A stretch of 64,000 nucleotides of DNA from Mesorhabditis belari (taxonomy: Eukaryota > Nematoda > Chromadorea > Rhabditida > Rhabditidae). Every line of letters starts with the position of its first letter. Position 1 is the stretch's first letter. Of this stretch, positions 1 through 10,210 are shown in pieces. The position numbers and the translations under genes were made by a program. The notes beneath the pieces were generated by a model. The model was not told the DNA's origin. It was given only the letters and a program-made list of their open reading frames with translations, and ran no database searches. The DNA is taken from positions 451,001-515,000 of the forward strand of contig CAUEEP010000897.1 in the NCBI GenBank assembly GCA_958450365.1. Direction: 5' to 3'.

Positions 1-7
1 ATTTCAG

Positions 8-3000
8 GAACGCGAGGTGCAAACCCGTCTTGCCTCCGTTGAGGAAGAGCTCCGTGACACTCAGAAGAAGATGGTTCAAACTGAGAACAATTTGGACGAA
101 ATCCAAGAGAAACTCGCCAATGTCACCACCCAATTGGAGGAGAAAGACAAGAAGGTAAATGAAGGGACAATTCCTCAAACCCTCAAACTCAAAGCCACTA
201 AGCTAAGCCGCTAAAAGCCGCAAAGCCACTAAATTCCTTAGACTTTATAGCAATTGAAGCTACTGGGTAACTCCCATTATCATACTGGGTAACAGCCACT
301 AAATTCCTTAAACTTTATAGCAATTGAGGCCACCGGGCGAACTTTTAACACCCATTATCACAATGAAAACGAATTCCGATCGTGAATTCAATTCTCTTTT
401 CTACTAGGATACTTATACGACTATTAATCTACTTAATCTACTTAATCTACAAATCCTATTTCTAATTATACTACTATTTGATCTTAATCTACTATTTACT
501 AAGTCAAAAACTTTAATCTTTAACTAATATTGCTCAATATTGTTCATTTTGTTAAACCTAAAATTTCTAGGCTGCTGAAGCTGAGGCCGAGGTCGCTTCG
601 ATCAATCGCCGTATCGTTCTCGTTGAAGAAGAGCTCCAAAGAACCGAGGAACGCCTCAAGGTCAGATTTTGATTCAATTTTAAAAGTGACTCCGTGAAAC
701 TCTAAACTTTACCCAATTCACCGTATTCTGCTTTTTCAAAAGCTTGGAAGCACGATGATTCCAAGTCGAAGAGAAAGCCTGTAGCCTGGCCAGCTATTAA
801 TGGATCCAATACTATGGATCTAACGATAAGAATAGACTAAAAAATGATACTATGTGTTGAATTGAATTGAGATTCCCAAAATTGATTGCAATTTTCCAGG
901 TTGCCACCGAGAAACTCGAAGAGGCCACTTCTCAAATCGATGACACTGAGAGAGCTCGTCGCGAGATGGAAGCACGATCATTCCAAGTTGAAGAGAAGGC
1001 CAATTCTGTTGAGGAACAACTCAAGGTTGGGACAAGGATAAGGAAAAAAAAGCCATTCTTTGGTGCTAAAATCATCTTGAACAGTTCTAAATGAAAGCTT
1101 TATCATTTGCGGGCTAAAATTCTTTCCCCAGCCTAAAATTGATTGATCTCTTTTGATATTTGAAAAGATTCAATGGGAGTTTCGCACTAAAAACCGAGAG
1201 TGCTTTGAGTAATAGAATCAATTTTTCAGGAAGCCCAAGCCCTCGCCGAGGAGGCCGACCGAAAATACGATGAAGTTGCCCGTAAACTTGCCATGGTTGA
1301 GGCTGATCTCGAGAGAGCTGAGGAAAGGGCTGAAGCCGGAGAGAAGTATGGGGATTTAAAAAATTAAAAAATCAAATAGGAGAAGTAGCATGATTCAAAA
1401 TTATATAATTAGACCTAGAGAGAATAATAAAGAAGTGAAAGAATTGTAGTAGAAAAGTAGTAGAAAAGGAGAAAAGTAGAAAAGTAGTAGTAGAAACGGG
1501 GATTGATCCCTCGACCTTCTACTTTCCAGCTCTTCCTTGACCTTCTGCTCTTCCTTGACCTTCTTTCTCTAACCACTGAGCTATCCGGCACCTTAACTTG
1601 TCAAGAGAAAGAAGGAAAGACAAGGGGGAAGAAGAAAGGATGAAAGAAAGAAGAAAGGAAGAAGTTTGGAAGCTATTACTTGAAAGCTATTTTCCTTGAA
1701 AGCTATTCCTTGAAAGCTATTTTTCTTGAAAGCTATTCCTTGAAAGCTATCTTCCTTGAAAGCTATTTTCCTTGAAAGCTATTTCCCTTGAAAGCTATTT
1801 TCCTTAAAAGCAACTCTATTAAACCCTTGCAAAGAATCCGATTTATCTATCCGATTTTTGCTAATTTTCGAATTTTCAGCAAGATCGTCGAACTTGAGGA
1901 GGAGTTGCGAGTGGTGGGAAACAACTTGAAATCACTGGAAGTTTCCGAGGAAAAGGCAATGCAAAGAGAAGACGCATTCCAGGAGCAAATCCGTACCGTC
2001 ACACAGAGGCTCAAAGAGGTGAGTGAATGGATAAAATTGGCCTATTGTCAAACAGATCTATTGCCAATCAAATTCATACCAAATACAGATCATTGATAGG
2101 TTTTTATCCTAATATTCATATTTCTTTCTTTAAATCATGAAAATTTCTGAAAAAGTGGCAGCTTGCCAACATGAATCTGGCAAAGATTCTTGTGTTTTTG
2201 AATTTTATACTAATTTTGAACAAATTGACAATACTAATTAGGAAACTACACCAACTTAGCGTCGATTTAAAACCTAGCGCACCTATTTCATGGTGGAGCC
2301 ACCATGAAATTCTAAGGGATATGTGTTTTTCAGTTTTACTTCATACCTGCTTAACGAGTCCGGGCAAAATTTTCATACAGTCTGTCTCGCTCTTCGATTT
2401 TTTACTACCCAAAGCTCCTTCGAGCATGAAACCCAATTCCCCCGCAAGCCCTGATTCTAGGCTTCATTTTGATACTAAACATGGCTGGGTTCTATTTTGT
2501 CATTCTTTAGATTTCGATCATTTTAGATTAAAATTTTTTCTGGACTCGTTAATTTTATCAAGTCTGGAACTCTTATCGAAGTAAAAAATCGAATAGCGAG
2601 GCATACTGAAAGATTTTACCCGGGCCCGTTAAGCAGGTCTACTCCTTAGTATCCAGTTTTCAAGAAAAATGCTTTTGAAGTTAGGGTACTTTTTGGAAAA
2701 ACGGCGCCGCCCCGGTATGACGCTGAAATACTTCCCACCAAGCAGTGACTCGATGGTGCAGTGGATAGTGCGTTCGCCTCTCGCGCTCCTAGGTCCCTCC
2801 CTCTCTCCGATTCGAATCCCTGACTTTCAAAACGTTTTTGCTCTTTGTTAAAGCACTAAAATTAATTTTTAGGTGTTTTAAAGTGTCTATAAACGGTAAG
2901 AAGCTACACAGAACACTTGGAAATGAATGAGAATAATTTTCAGTGAACAAAAAAGAATATCAGCTTTCACAATCAAAAACCTTGCCTCGATGCTCAGTTG

Positions 3001-3754
3001 GTGGAGTTCTCTAGCAAGATCTCTGCTTCTTTTTAGAGATTCTTCTTTTTACAGAATCAGTTTGAGTGCTTATTGTTTAGTAAGTTCAACCATTAATTTC
3101 CAGGCTGAGACTCGTGCCGAGTTCGCCGAGCGATCGGTGCAAAAACTCCAGAAAGAGGTGGATCGTCTCGAGGATGAGCTCGTCCACGAGAAAGAGAGAT
3201 ATGCCGCCATCTCCGATGAGCTCGATGACACCTTCCAGGTGAGGGAAATAGAAAAAGGTTCAATCTGACATAGCTACATTACGAGAATAAGCACATTTAC
3301 CCAAATTCATTAGCATTCACTGAGAATTTCCTTGGTCATTGATTCCATGGCTTGAACTGTACTTGAGGGCCCGGACTCGGAACAGTAAAGTAGATCTAAA
3401 TTGTCTAAATTGTACAAGATTGGGTATAAGATATGGAACTTTTATGATTTGCAATGTAACCAGCTTACTAGGAATGTTTCACTTGGGTTCCAGAGTAAAA
3501 GTCAGGCCTGATCTAAGCCAGTTCAGGTTCAGGTTGTAAGCCAGTTCACGCCTGAAACAGTCCAACCAGCTTCTAGGCCATTTCAGGCCGGAATCCAGAT
3601 TCTGGGCCATAATTCTAATCAAAAAAATAGCAAATCACCTATTCTTACACTAGCTTAGACTAAAAATTCTGTATCTGATACCCGGTTGATCATTAAACTT
3701 TGAGCAAATTCCCAAGCAAATTCCCTCAATTTTCAGGAGCTCTCCGGCTACTAA
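8..3754 (+). CDS. lev-11: Tropomyosin (LEV-11-like), 3' part of gene
   Basis: Actin-filament coiled-coil protein that lies along thin filaments and controls myosin access in muscle. Exons seen: 8-154, 571-660, 900-1025, 1230-1345, 1880-2018, 3104-3238 and 3737-3754, all with GT-AG borders and compatible phases. They encode uninterrupted heptad coiled coil without proline, with family landmarks such as [49 protein letters not shown] and the C-terminal ELSGY followed by TAA. The exon chain matches the C. elegans protein without a missing block, so only the N-terminal exon(s), before the left edge, are absent. The last exon has just five codons, a typical site of alternative C-termini; no alternative last exon was found here. 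AATAAA follows at 3901. Identity is very secure; the symbol rests on nematodes having one main tropomyosin locus. Confidence 0.96.
745..779 (+). pseudogene. Relic of a duplicated tropomyosin exon segment
   Basis: This 35-bp stretch of a tropomyosin intron matches exon positions 967-1001 (residues [12 protein letters not shown]) with three differences. One of them turns the Ser codon TCA into the stop TGA. It has no clear splice acceptor of its own. It looks like the remnant of a duplicated exon or a small templated insertion. It cannot be coding as it stands. Confidence 0.6.
1410..1660 (-). repeat. tRNA-derived SINE-like repeat, copy 1
   Basis: Read on the minus strand it holds tRNA A-box/B-box-like motifs (CCGGATAGCTCAGTGGTTAG and GGTCGAGGGATCAATCC, the latter interrupted by CTTCC-type repeats). 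The flank CTTGTCAAGAGAAAGAAGG and the purine-rich tail recur at 47500-47705. It sits in a tropomyosin intron. The internal promoter motifs are known for tRNA-derived SINEs; activity is not shown. Confidence 0.55.
1675..1805. repeat. Tandem repeat, about 15-bp unit CTTGAAAGCTATTTTC
   Basis: About eight imperfect copies of TTCCTTGAAAGCTAT lie just before the acceptor of the tropomyosin exon at 1880. Confidence 0.8.
2019..2640. other. Tropomyosin intron, first part, no gene seen
   Basis: This part of the 1.1-kb intron has a few open stretches without coding character. It contains a small palindrome around 2285-2310 (TTCATGGTGGAGCCACCATGAA) and inverted copies of a motif near CCTGCTTAACGAGTCCGGGC (2347) and GCCCGTTAAGCAGG (2624), so a further inverted-repeat element is likely at about 2340-2640. 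Confidence 0.5.
2645..2905 (+). repeat. tRNA-derived SINE-like repeat, family B, copy 1
   Basis: It contains an A-box-like GATGGTGCAGTGGATAGTGC and a B-box-like GATTCGAATCC, then a tail GTTTTAAAGTGTCTATAAAC. The same order of segments recurs in reverse at 38160-38440, where the tRNA-like part is better preserved. A related head is at 9826-9895. It lies in the last long tropomyosin intron. Confidence 0.6.
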
Positions 3755-3900
3755 TCACCCTCTTCTCTTCGTTTTTTTCGTCATCTTCAAATCATCCATA
3801 TCCTCTCTATTTTCGCGTTGCTTCAAAGTGTTTTCTCTCTCGAATTTTCCCCTTTTTTAACCAACTCGTTTTGGTGTAAATATTCTTGGAGAAAAGGACA

Positions 3901-3906
3901 AATAAA
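3901..3906 (+). promoter_or_regulatory. Poly(A) signal AATAAA of tropomyosin
   Basis: AATAAA lies 147 bases after the tropomyosin stop codon, in a pyrimidine-rich 3' UTR. This suggests that the transcript ends before the inverted-repeat element at 3970. Confidence 0.6.
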
Positions 3907-3969
3907 CAGTTATCATTACAGAAAAATTATTGTTTTATGGAAGACAGACAAATTTGAGCATTTTGTTGC

Positions 3970-4240
3970 CCCCCAATGGCAAAAGGGGCGCGGCGCGTAT
4001 CAAATTTTGGGGACATACACGTCCCGGTCCTTTTGCCTGACTTTGAGCTCAAATACCTTGGTGTCGAGCTGTCTAATTGAAACATTTTTAATATCATTAG
4101 ATGCGCCAAGTCTTTCTCTGTCGATTCGTACAAAAACTACTGAAATTGGACAACCCAGCACCAAGATATTTGAGCTCAAAGTTGGATTGCCAATGGCAAA
4201 GAGGGCGGGGAACCTATCAAATGTCCCACAATCCTGCCAT
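3970..4240. repeat. Palindromic MITE, family 'GGGACATTTGATACG', copy 1
   Basis: Arms carry CCAATGGCAAAAGGGGCG and its complement, with inner motifs TTTGAGCTCAAATA and GTACAAAAACTA. The same arms recur at 35034, 43428, 50180, 51148 and 51355. No coding capacity. It lies between the tropomyosin 3' end and the visible phosphatase exons. Confidence 0.85.
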
Positions 4241-4313
4241 AACCCAGAAAGCCTTGCCTACAGACCCATCCTTGCAAGAATGGCTGTAAAACTTTACCCA
4301 AAAAGTTTTCCAG

Positions 4314-5198
4314 GGCGGGAAAACGATAATTTTCTGTGCAGCGGGTGTGAGTCGATCGGCCGCTCTATGTCTTGCCTATTTGGTGAAAGGTGAAGGGTTC
4401 ACACTCAAGGACGCATATCATCATCTCAATCAGGTGAGTGGATGGAAAGGCAAAAAGAGAAAGCCTAATCTTTAGACGATCACGTCAACTTTTAGACTTT
4501 GTAGACTACATCTCATGTAGTGAGAAATTTACCACTTCAGTTGAGTCCTTTAAACCTGGCTTCTGACTAGCTCAAATTGCTTTTTCTGGGAGCAGTTCTT
4601 GAGCCAGTCAGAAATCAGGACAGGACCTGGTGCCAGATCTGGTTCTAGCCTGACCTGAACTAGCACAAGTCTGGTCTGGCTTTTGACTGGCTCTTCTGAT
4701 CGGCTCTTTTGATTGGAGCAAGGCTAGAAGTCAGGTCAGAACTTGACTTCAGGCTTGCCCTGATCTAGACCCACGCCAAGTCAGAATCGCCAAACCAGAC
4801 TCGCCAAGCCAGACTCGGTAAAAACAATTTCGAAGCACGTTTTTCATTTCTAGCGCCGTCCAATCGTTTCACCGAATGTCGGCTTCTGGCGTCAATTGAT
4901 CGACTATGAGAAAGAGGCGAAAGGGGATTCAACCGTCAACTTGATCACTGGCCAGTTTTCAATAAAATCCACGAAAACCTGTAAGAAAAGAAAAGAAAAT
5001 CTATTCTTGCACGGGCTCAGTAAAGTCTGATGATCTGCGATTGCTTTTCAGTTGATTCCACAGAAAAGGCTGGCAAAACCAAAGATTTTCGAGTATTATT
5101 CTAAATTCTAAATTATTCTAAATGAAATTGAATCATTTTCAGGCAGAATGGCTCGTCCGGTGCCGGATGTCTACTTGCATCGAACCCTCAAAACTTAA
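4314..5198 (+). CDS. Dual-specificity phosphatase, C-terminal half only
   Basis: Cysteine-based phosphatase of the atypical dual-specificity (DUSP14-like) group, which removes phosphate from Ser/Thr/Tyr. Exons: 4314-4433, 4854-4980 and 5143-5198 (stop TAA). Phases agree. The P-loop reads CAAGVSRS, with the catalytic Cys codon at 4335 and the Arg at 4353, followed by LCLAYLVK, then RRPIVSPNVGFWRQLIDYE, the family hallmark after the active site, and a tail MARPVPDVYLHRTLKT. The residue before the Cys is Phe, whereas the family motif is HCxxxxxR. The first visible exon follows TTTTCCAG and is in phase 0. The N-terminal half, including the general-acid Asp loop, was not found between the tropomyosin stop and 4314. 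It may be a truncated gene, may have a distant exon, or may reflect misassembly. Family assignment is firm; an intact product is not. Confidence 0.85.
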
Positions 5199-5238
5199 TC
5201 GAGAAAAAAATAGGAAATCGATTGAAAATGTTTTGCTG

Positions 5239-5244
5239 AATAAA
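5239..5244 (+). promoter_or_regulatory. Poly(A) signal of the phosphatase gene
   Basis: AATAAA lies 40 bases after the phosphatase stop codon, in a suitable place for a short nematode 3' UTR. Confidence 0.55.
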
Positions 5245-5274
5245 GTGCTTAAAGATCGTTAGCAAGACTAGGAA

Positions 5275-5512
5275 GAGGGGTGTCCTGGTCTTGGTTTGTT
5301 GGTCCTGGTTTGTCCTGGTTTGCTGGTCCTGGTTTGTCCTGGTTTGCTGGTCCTGGTTTGTCCTGGTTTGCTGGTTCTGGTTTGTTGGTCCTGGTTTGTC
5401 CTGGTTTGCTGGTCCTGGTTTGCTGGTCCTGGTTTGTCCTGGTTTGTTGGTCCTGGTTTGTCCTGGTTTGCACTTAAATAGAAACTGATCCTGGTTTCTC
5501 CTGGTTTGCATT
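5275..5512. repeat. Minisatellite, unit TGGTCCTGGTTTGTCC
   Basis: About 240 bp of TGGTCCTGGTTTGCTGGTCC-type units. Several frames on both strands stay open only because of the repeat, so this is not coding. It lies just after the phosphatase poly(A) signal. Confidence 0.85.
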
Positions 5513-6834
5513 TAAATAGAAAAACTATATAGAAACAAAATATTTTTTGAAAAAATAACCCCAAGAGCGGCAAAAATTATTGTAGACTTTATTTTAGACT
5601 TTTTTTCAAGGCCTCCGGTTTGCAAGTGGAATGAAAAGGGAGAAGAAAAGGAAGAAGAAAAGGGAAAGGTGGTGACAAAAACACAGATCCGACAGTGATT
5701 ATGATTTCGAGGGAAAAGGAGTGTCCTGGGTTGTGAGAACAAGGAACAAGAAATGGGAAAAATCACCTTCTTTCCCCTTTCCTCCATGATTCCTGTGACA
5801 ATTTTCTGTGCAAGATTGCTCATCGATGATCTTTATACTTGGACTTTAATCTGAACTTAGAATCCGGAACCTTTTTTGTATTCCGGATCAGGTTCCGGAT
5901 CAGATTACGGATTAGATTACGGATTGGAAATTTCAGTTTTCTCTAATTATCCAGAAAAGGATAATCCGGAACTGCTTTTACGCATTTCTATTCTGCTGGA
6001 GATAGCCTAAGTAGAGCTGTACGAAAGCTTTTAGAAAAAAACAAGATTTTCCAAAGGTGAACTTTCAAATCTATTGAAATCAAAACATAACTGAAAAAAA
6101 CGGGGGTTTAAGTTGAATAAATTTGAATGGATAAGTACTTTCAAACATCATTTCTGATGACTCTTACGTGGAATTGAGGGACTTACTGGTTTGTTAGAGT
6201 GAAATGGAGTGAAAATGAGTGCTGCCAATCACGATTTTCTTTTAAAAACGTCATTCTTTATGTAAAGTCAAGTAAGTCAGTAAGGTGTCGGCTTTACCGT
6301 TTATTTTTACAAGACGAATGGCTCTTAGCTTAATCAATTCCGGGCCAAATTTCTTGGGTTGACAAGAAAGTCTTTGCAAAGATTTGGACTGGAATCTCTT
6401 AAAAACGAATCCACCAATTTAAGAACACTTTCTGCTACAATTTACAAGTTGATTCCAAGAAATTCCTCGTAAAAAAATGAGTGCAACTTTCCGATAAAAT
6501 CCTTTTCATGTCTTTTTTAATAAAAACGTAAAGTTCAAAACCCTTTCGTAAACGCTATGGCGATATTTTGCCGTGATTTAATTACTGATAGGCAAGCTTA
6601 GCTTACAGTGGCACTGTAGAAAGTCGAAGTACACTAAATACAAGTATTATCTCATATCTCATACAAGTATGATATCATACAGTCGACTCGCTCTATAACG
6701 GAACTCTATATAACTCTCTATATAACGACGCTAAGCCTGATAGAAGCTCAAATTTGTTTTAAAGCTTGTGCTTGCGCTGGGCCTGAGCCCTGGACTAGAA
6801 ATCTTGGTCTAGGAACTGCCCTGGGCTTTTCTAA
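5513..6834. other. Intergenic, no gene seen
   Basis: AT-rich non-coding DNA. Around 5840-5920 there are short repeats of CCGGATCAGATTACGGATT. At 6679-6735 a fragment CAGTCGACTCGCTCTATAACG matches one terminus of the pogo-type MITE seen complete at 22731-22892. Confidence 0.5.
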
Positions 6835-7152
6835 CTAGGGAATGTTGTTAAATTATCGTGGGTTTTGGGGAAATAGCTCGGGGAAATAGCCTATCTGATG
6901 TAGTTTTTCACGCTGATTCCGAATCTCCACTCAGTTTTTGACATACGCACTAACCACTACACCACCGAGGCCGTTGACTGAAGACAGTGCGTCGCCCTCA
7001 TAAACCCCAAAATCTTGTATGCCAAATATCTCGCTATAGAGAAGCGTTTGCCAAAAACTGAGTGCAGATTCGGAATCAGCGTGAAAAACTGCATTAGATA
7101 GGCTATTTCCTCGAGTCAAAAAAGCCACGATAAGTTAACAACATTCCCTAGT
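6835..7152. repeat. Inverted-repeat MITE with CTAGGGAATGTTGTTAA termini
   Basis: It begins CTAGGGAATGTTGTTAA and ends TTAACAACATTCCCTAG. Inner arms carry TTTCACGCTGATTCCGAATC and its complement, a motif shared with the elements at 24924-25470 and 30772-31171. The centre holds a degenerate tRNA-like stretch (CACTAACCACTACACC). Confidence 0.85.
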
Positions 7153-9700
7153 AAGAGATCTAGGTAAATATTGCAAGGGTAACAATGCACTCATGCCAGT
7201 GTAAGCCGCTAAAGTGTAGGACTTCGAAATTCACATTTCCGCACAGTCTCAAGGAACTTTTCCCCTTCCTCTCCACCCCTTCTTCCCCCTTCTTCGCCCC
7301 TTCTTCCCCCCCTTCTTCCCCCAATCTTTCCTCAATTCGATGCCTGCAGTCTCACCTTGTCTTTCCCCCAATCTTTTCCCCATTTCTCTCCCGATCTCCA
7401 CCAAAGTTCTGCACAATTCTCTCGAGCGATTCATCCTTGACAAATCAGCGCCTTTTTTTCTTCTTTTTCTTTTCACCTTTTCATCCTTTTCACCCTTTCC
7501 CCCGATTTTTCTTCAACGGACACACCTCTCGCCCATACAAGGATTTTGATCAATTCTTCACCCCAACCTAATCCCAAAGTTTTGCTATTTCTTGGTTTTG
7601 ATGTTTTGAAATGATTTCGTTTTCAGTTCATCTTTTTATCATTTAAAACGCGTCTTGAAGCTGGCTCTACTCTGGTCCAAAATCCGATTAAAGCCAGACA
7701 ACTTTTATTATAATTATAAGTTGATCTCTTTATTCGTTGATCTCTTTATTCAGTTGATTTTCAAATTGTTCGTAAAATTGATGATCTGGTTGGAAAGATA
7801 TCAAAAAATTGACAGTTTATTACTTTGGGTATGAGTCACGAAAATTTGTTAGATCGAACCGGGTCAGAGAATTTTGTTGCGGAACGTTTACCCAGGCAAA
7901 CTTTTGCACACTGCCGTAAAGCTCAAATTTCATCTAAAGAGCTGAAAATTCTTGGGATAAGCTGCCATGTAAACTGCCATGTAAATCGAAAAAGTATAGA
8001 GCAGATCTGCATCTTTGACTATCTTGGCTTGTCCAGACATTTAGGCAAAAGCAATGCAAGATTTTAGATTTACAGTACTATGTGATAGACTTAGGCCCAT
8101 AGCCAGAGGGAAAATGCCCCTCAAAACGATCTTCGACGGTGCAAAAAGTTTCATTTAAAAAAATTTTACCCCTTAAAGCTAGAAATTTTTAAATTATAAT
8201 GCCAAAATAACTTATTTTCTTTTAAGAAATCCGCCAAAATTAAAAAACAGCTTTAAATTTGCATTCAAAAGACAAAAATTGCGCTGAAAATATGAAAATT
8301 TTGCTTAAATATGTCAATTTTTGCCTCTCCCAAGAACTTTCTGGCTTTTAGACTATATAGTACATTTTAAATACTCTAACAAATACAAATCCCCCATAGG
8401 AGCATCGCGTGGTTTAACTTTACTCTCAAATAAACCCTCATATCTTGACACCAGTACGTTTCTTTCTACCCATTTATGTATCAAATTAAAGTAGAAAGAT
8501 AGGGGAATTTTTTGTAGAAATAACTTATATTTTTAGCATTAACCAGTGTTTAGAAAAAAACGATTGAAAAGTGGCGAAAAAAAGCCGACTCCAGACGAGA
8601 CCAGGCTCTAGGTCTTGACCCAAAAAATTGAATCACCTTTAGAAAAAGCCTGGACCGGAGAGTTCTTAGGATTCTTAAGATTCTAAAGATTATAGTCAAT
8701 CAGCTCTTTTGTAGGATTTTTATATGAAAATCCGATATTTCTATGTAAATTTTGACAAGATCTAAATGCTCTCTGAAATCAGAGCAATTGATGAATCGAT
8801 TTGAAGTCATTCAATGACTTCAATTCAATTCAATTACCTCAAATCCTCTTTTCGAGACATTTATCACCTTGCTAAAGGCATTTTTGTACTGTCAACTATT
8901 GTGAAATGCTCAAATTGACCAAAAAAGCCTCAAATTTTCGCTGTTTTTGTTTTTGCTCCGTTTTTCAAATCTCGTTTTCGATTCCAGATTTGCATTCGAA
9001 TTTTTTTGTTCTTCACTTCACTGTTCTTCACTCCAAAAACCCTCAATTCATTATCGTATGCGAGCTCGTGCCGGCACCACGTATTTTGGGAGACAAAGGT
9101 GAAACAAAGAATGATATTTTATGATTTTGAAAACCATTCCTCTATATTTATTCAAATTTATCCAAATTTTAAGCTTTCAAACTGTTTTAAGCTTTCAATT
9201 CAAGTCGATTAGCATACGAATCACAATTTGCATATCGAAAATATTGATTCTTTCCGATTAGGGCCTACAAATTTGTTCCTTTAATCGAAAAGTACTAAAA
9301 GAAAGTTAAATTTTATAGTTTCTTTTATGGAATTTGATGGTTTTTATGGAATTTGATAGTTTTTTTATGAAATTTGATAGTTTTTTATCAAATTTTATAG
9401 TTTTTTTATCGAATTTGATAGTTTTTTATGCAATTTGATCGTTTATTTTAGCTTATTTTAGCTTTATTTTTAGTTTATTTTAGTTTACGCTTTAAGTACA
9501 CCATTTTTCTTAATTCAGCCTATACTTTTACTTCTTTTTTACCTCAAAATTCGCTTATCTTTCCTGGCCACTGACCAGAAGTCATCAAATTTTTTTTTAG
9601 CTTACTCTCAAAGCTGATAAGAGCCACATGTTACGAAAAAATCTCAGAGAATTTATTTATATGAAAGAATTTATATGAAACCCGAAGCCTCACTGCTGTT
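7153..9700. other. Intergenic, probably upstream of tra-3
   Basis: A strongly pyrimidine-rich tract lies at 7250-7520 (runs of CCCCTTCTTCC). A half copy of the CCGTAAA-type MITE lies at about 8390-8575 (compare 60900-61080), and repeats of TTTTATGGAATTTGATAG lie at 9325-9440. The missing first coding exon of tra-3 should be here, but none could be picked with confidence. Confidence 0.45.
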
Positions 9701-9734
9701 TTGCAGCAAAGAAATTTTGGAGCAGAAAGCAAAA

Positions 9735-9895
9735 GAATTGGCGGCGAGAGCAGGCGAACCCGCGACTCCTCTCCTCCGTTCGTTAGAAAGACGCGCGCGT
9801 TAGCCATTCGGTCATGGTCTTTTAGTAGATGGCGCAGTGCGAACGCACTTGTCTCTAGCGCACACGACTCGGGCTCGACTCCAGCTCGCGTCAGC
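9735..9895. repeat. Two tRNA-like heads placed head to head
   Basis: On the minus strand, 9735-9825 reads GACCATGACCGAATGGCTAA and later GCGGGTTCGCCTGCTC, like A and B boxes. On the plus strand, 9826-9895 reads GATGGCGCAGTGCGAACGCA then CGGGCTCGACTCCAGC. Neither folds as a full tRNA with canonical stems, so they are read as tRNA-derived repeat heads. Confidence 0.5.
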
Positions 9896-9997
9896 ACTTT
9901 TGGTTTTTTAAAAATTTAAAAACAAGTTGCACAACTACATGAAATTCTAAGCGGAAACTAGCTATCAGTCATTTGAAACAGCCCACTGGAGTAGTGC

Positions 9998-9999
9998 GC

Positions 10000-10044
<45 letters not shown>

Positions 10045-10152
10045 TAGACAGACAGATAGACAGACAGACAGACAGACAGATAGACAGACAGATAGACAGA
10101 CAGACAGACAGACAGGCAGATAGACGGATAGACGGATAGACAGACAGACATA
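9998..10152. repeat. CAGA/GATA microsatellite
   Basis: About 155 bp of CAGACAGACAGA interrupted by TAGACAGA units, ending 58 bp before the first recognised tra-3 exon. Confidence 0.95.
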
Positions 10153-10210
10153 ATTCTTAGATCCTTTATATAGTAGATAATCCAGCTAGCCTTATATCTC
10201 TTTATTCCAG

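Noticed and set aside
5188..5573. Open frames of about 100 codons (KPGQTRTNKPG repeats) on the minus strand
   Set aside because: Open only because of the TGGTCCTGGTTTG minisatellite; overlapping frames are equally open.
7185..7571. 128-codon plus-strand frame, Ser/Pro/Phe-rich
   Set aside because: Product of a pyrimidine-rich tract; no splice sites or conserved protein pattern.
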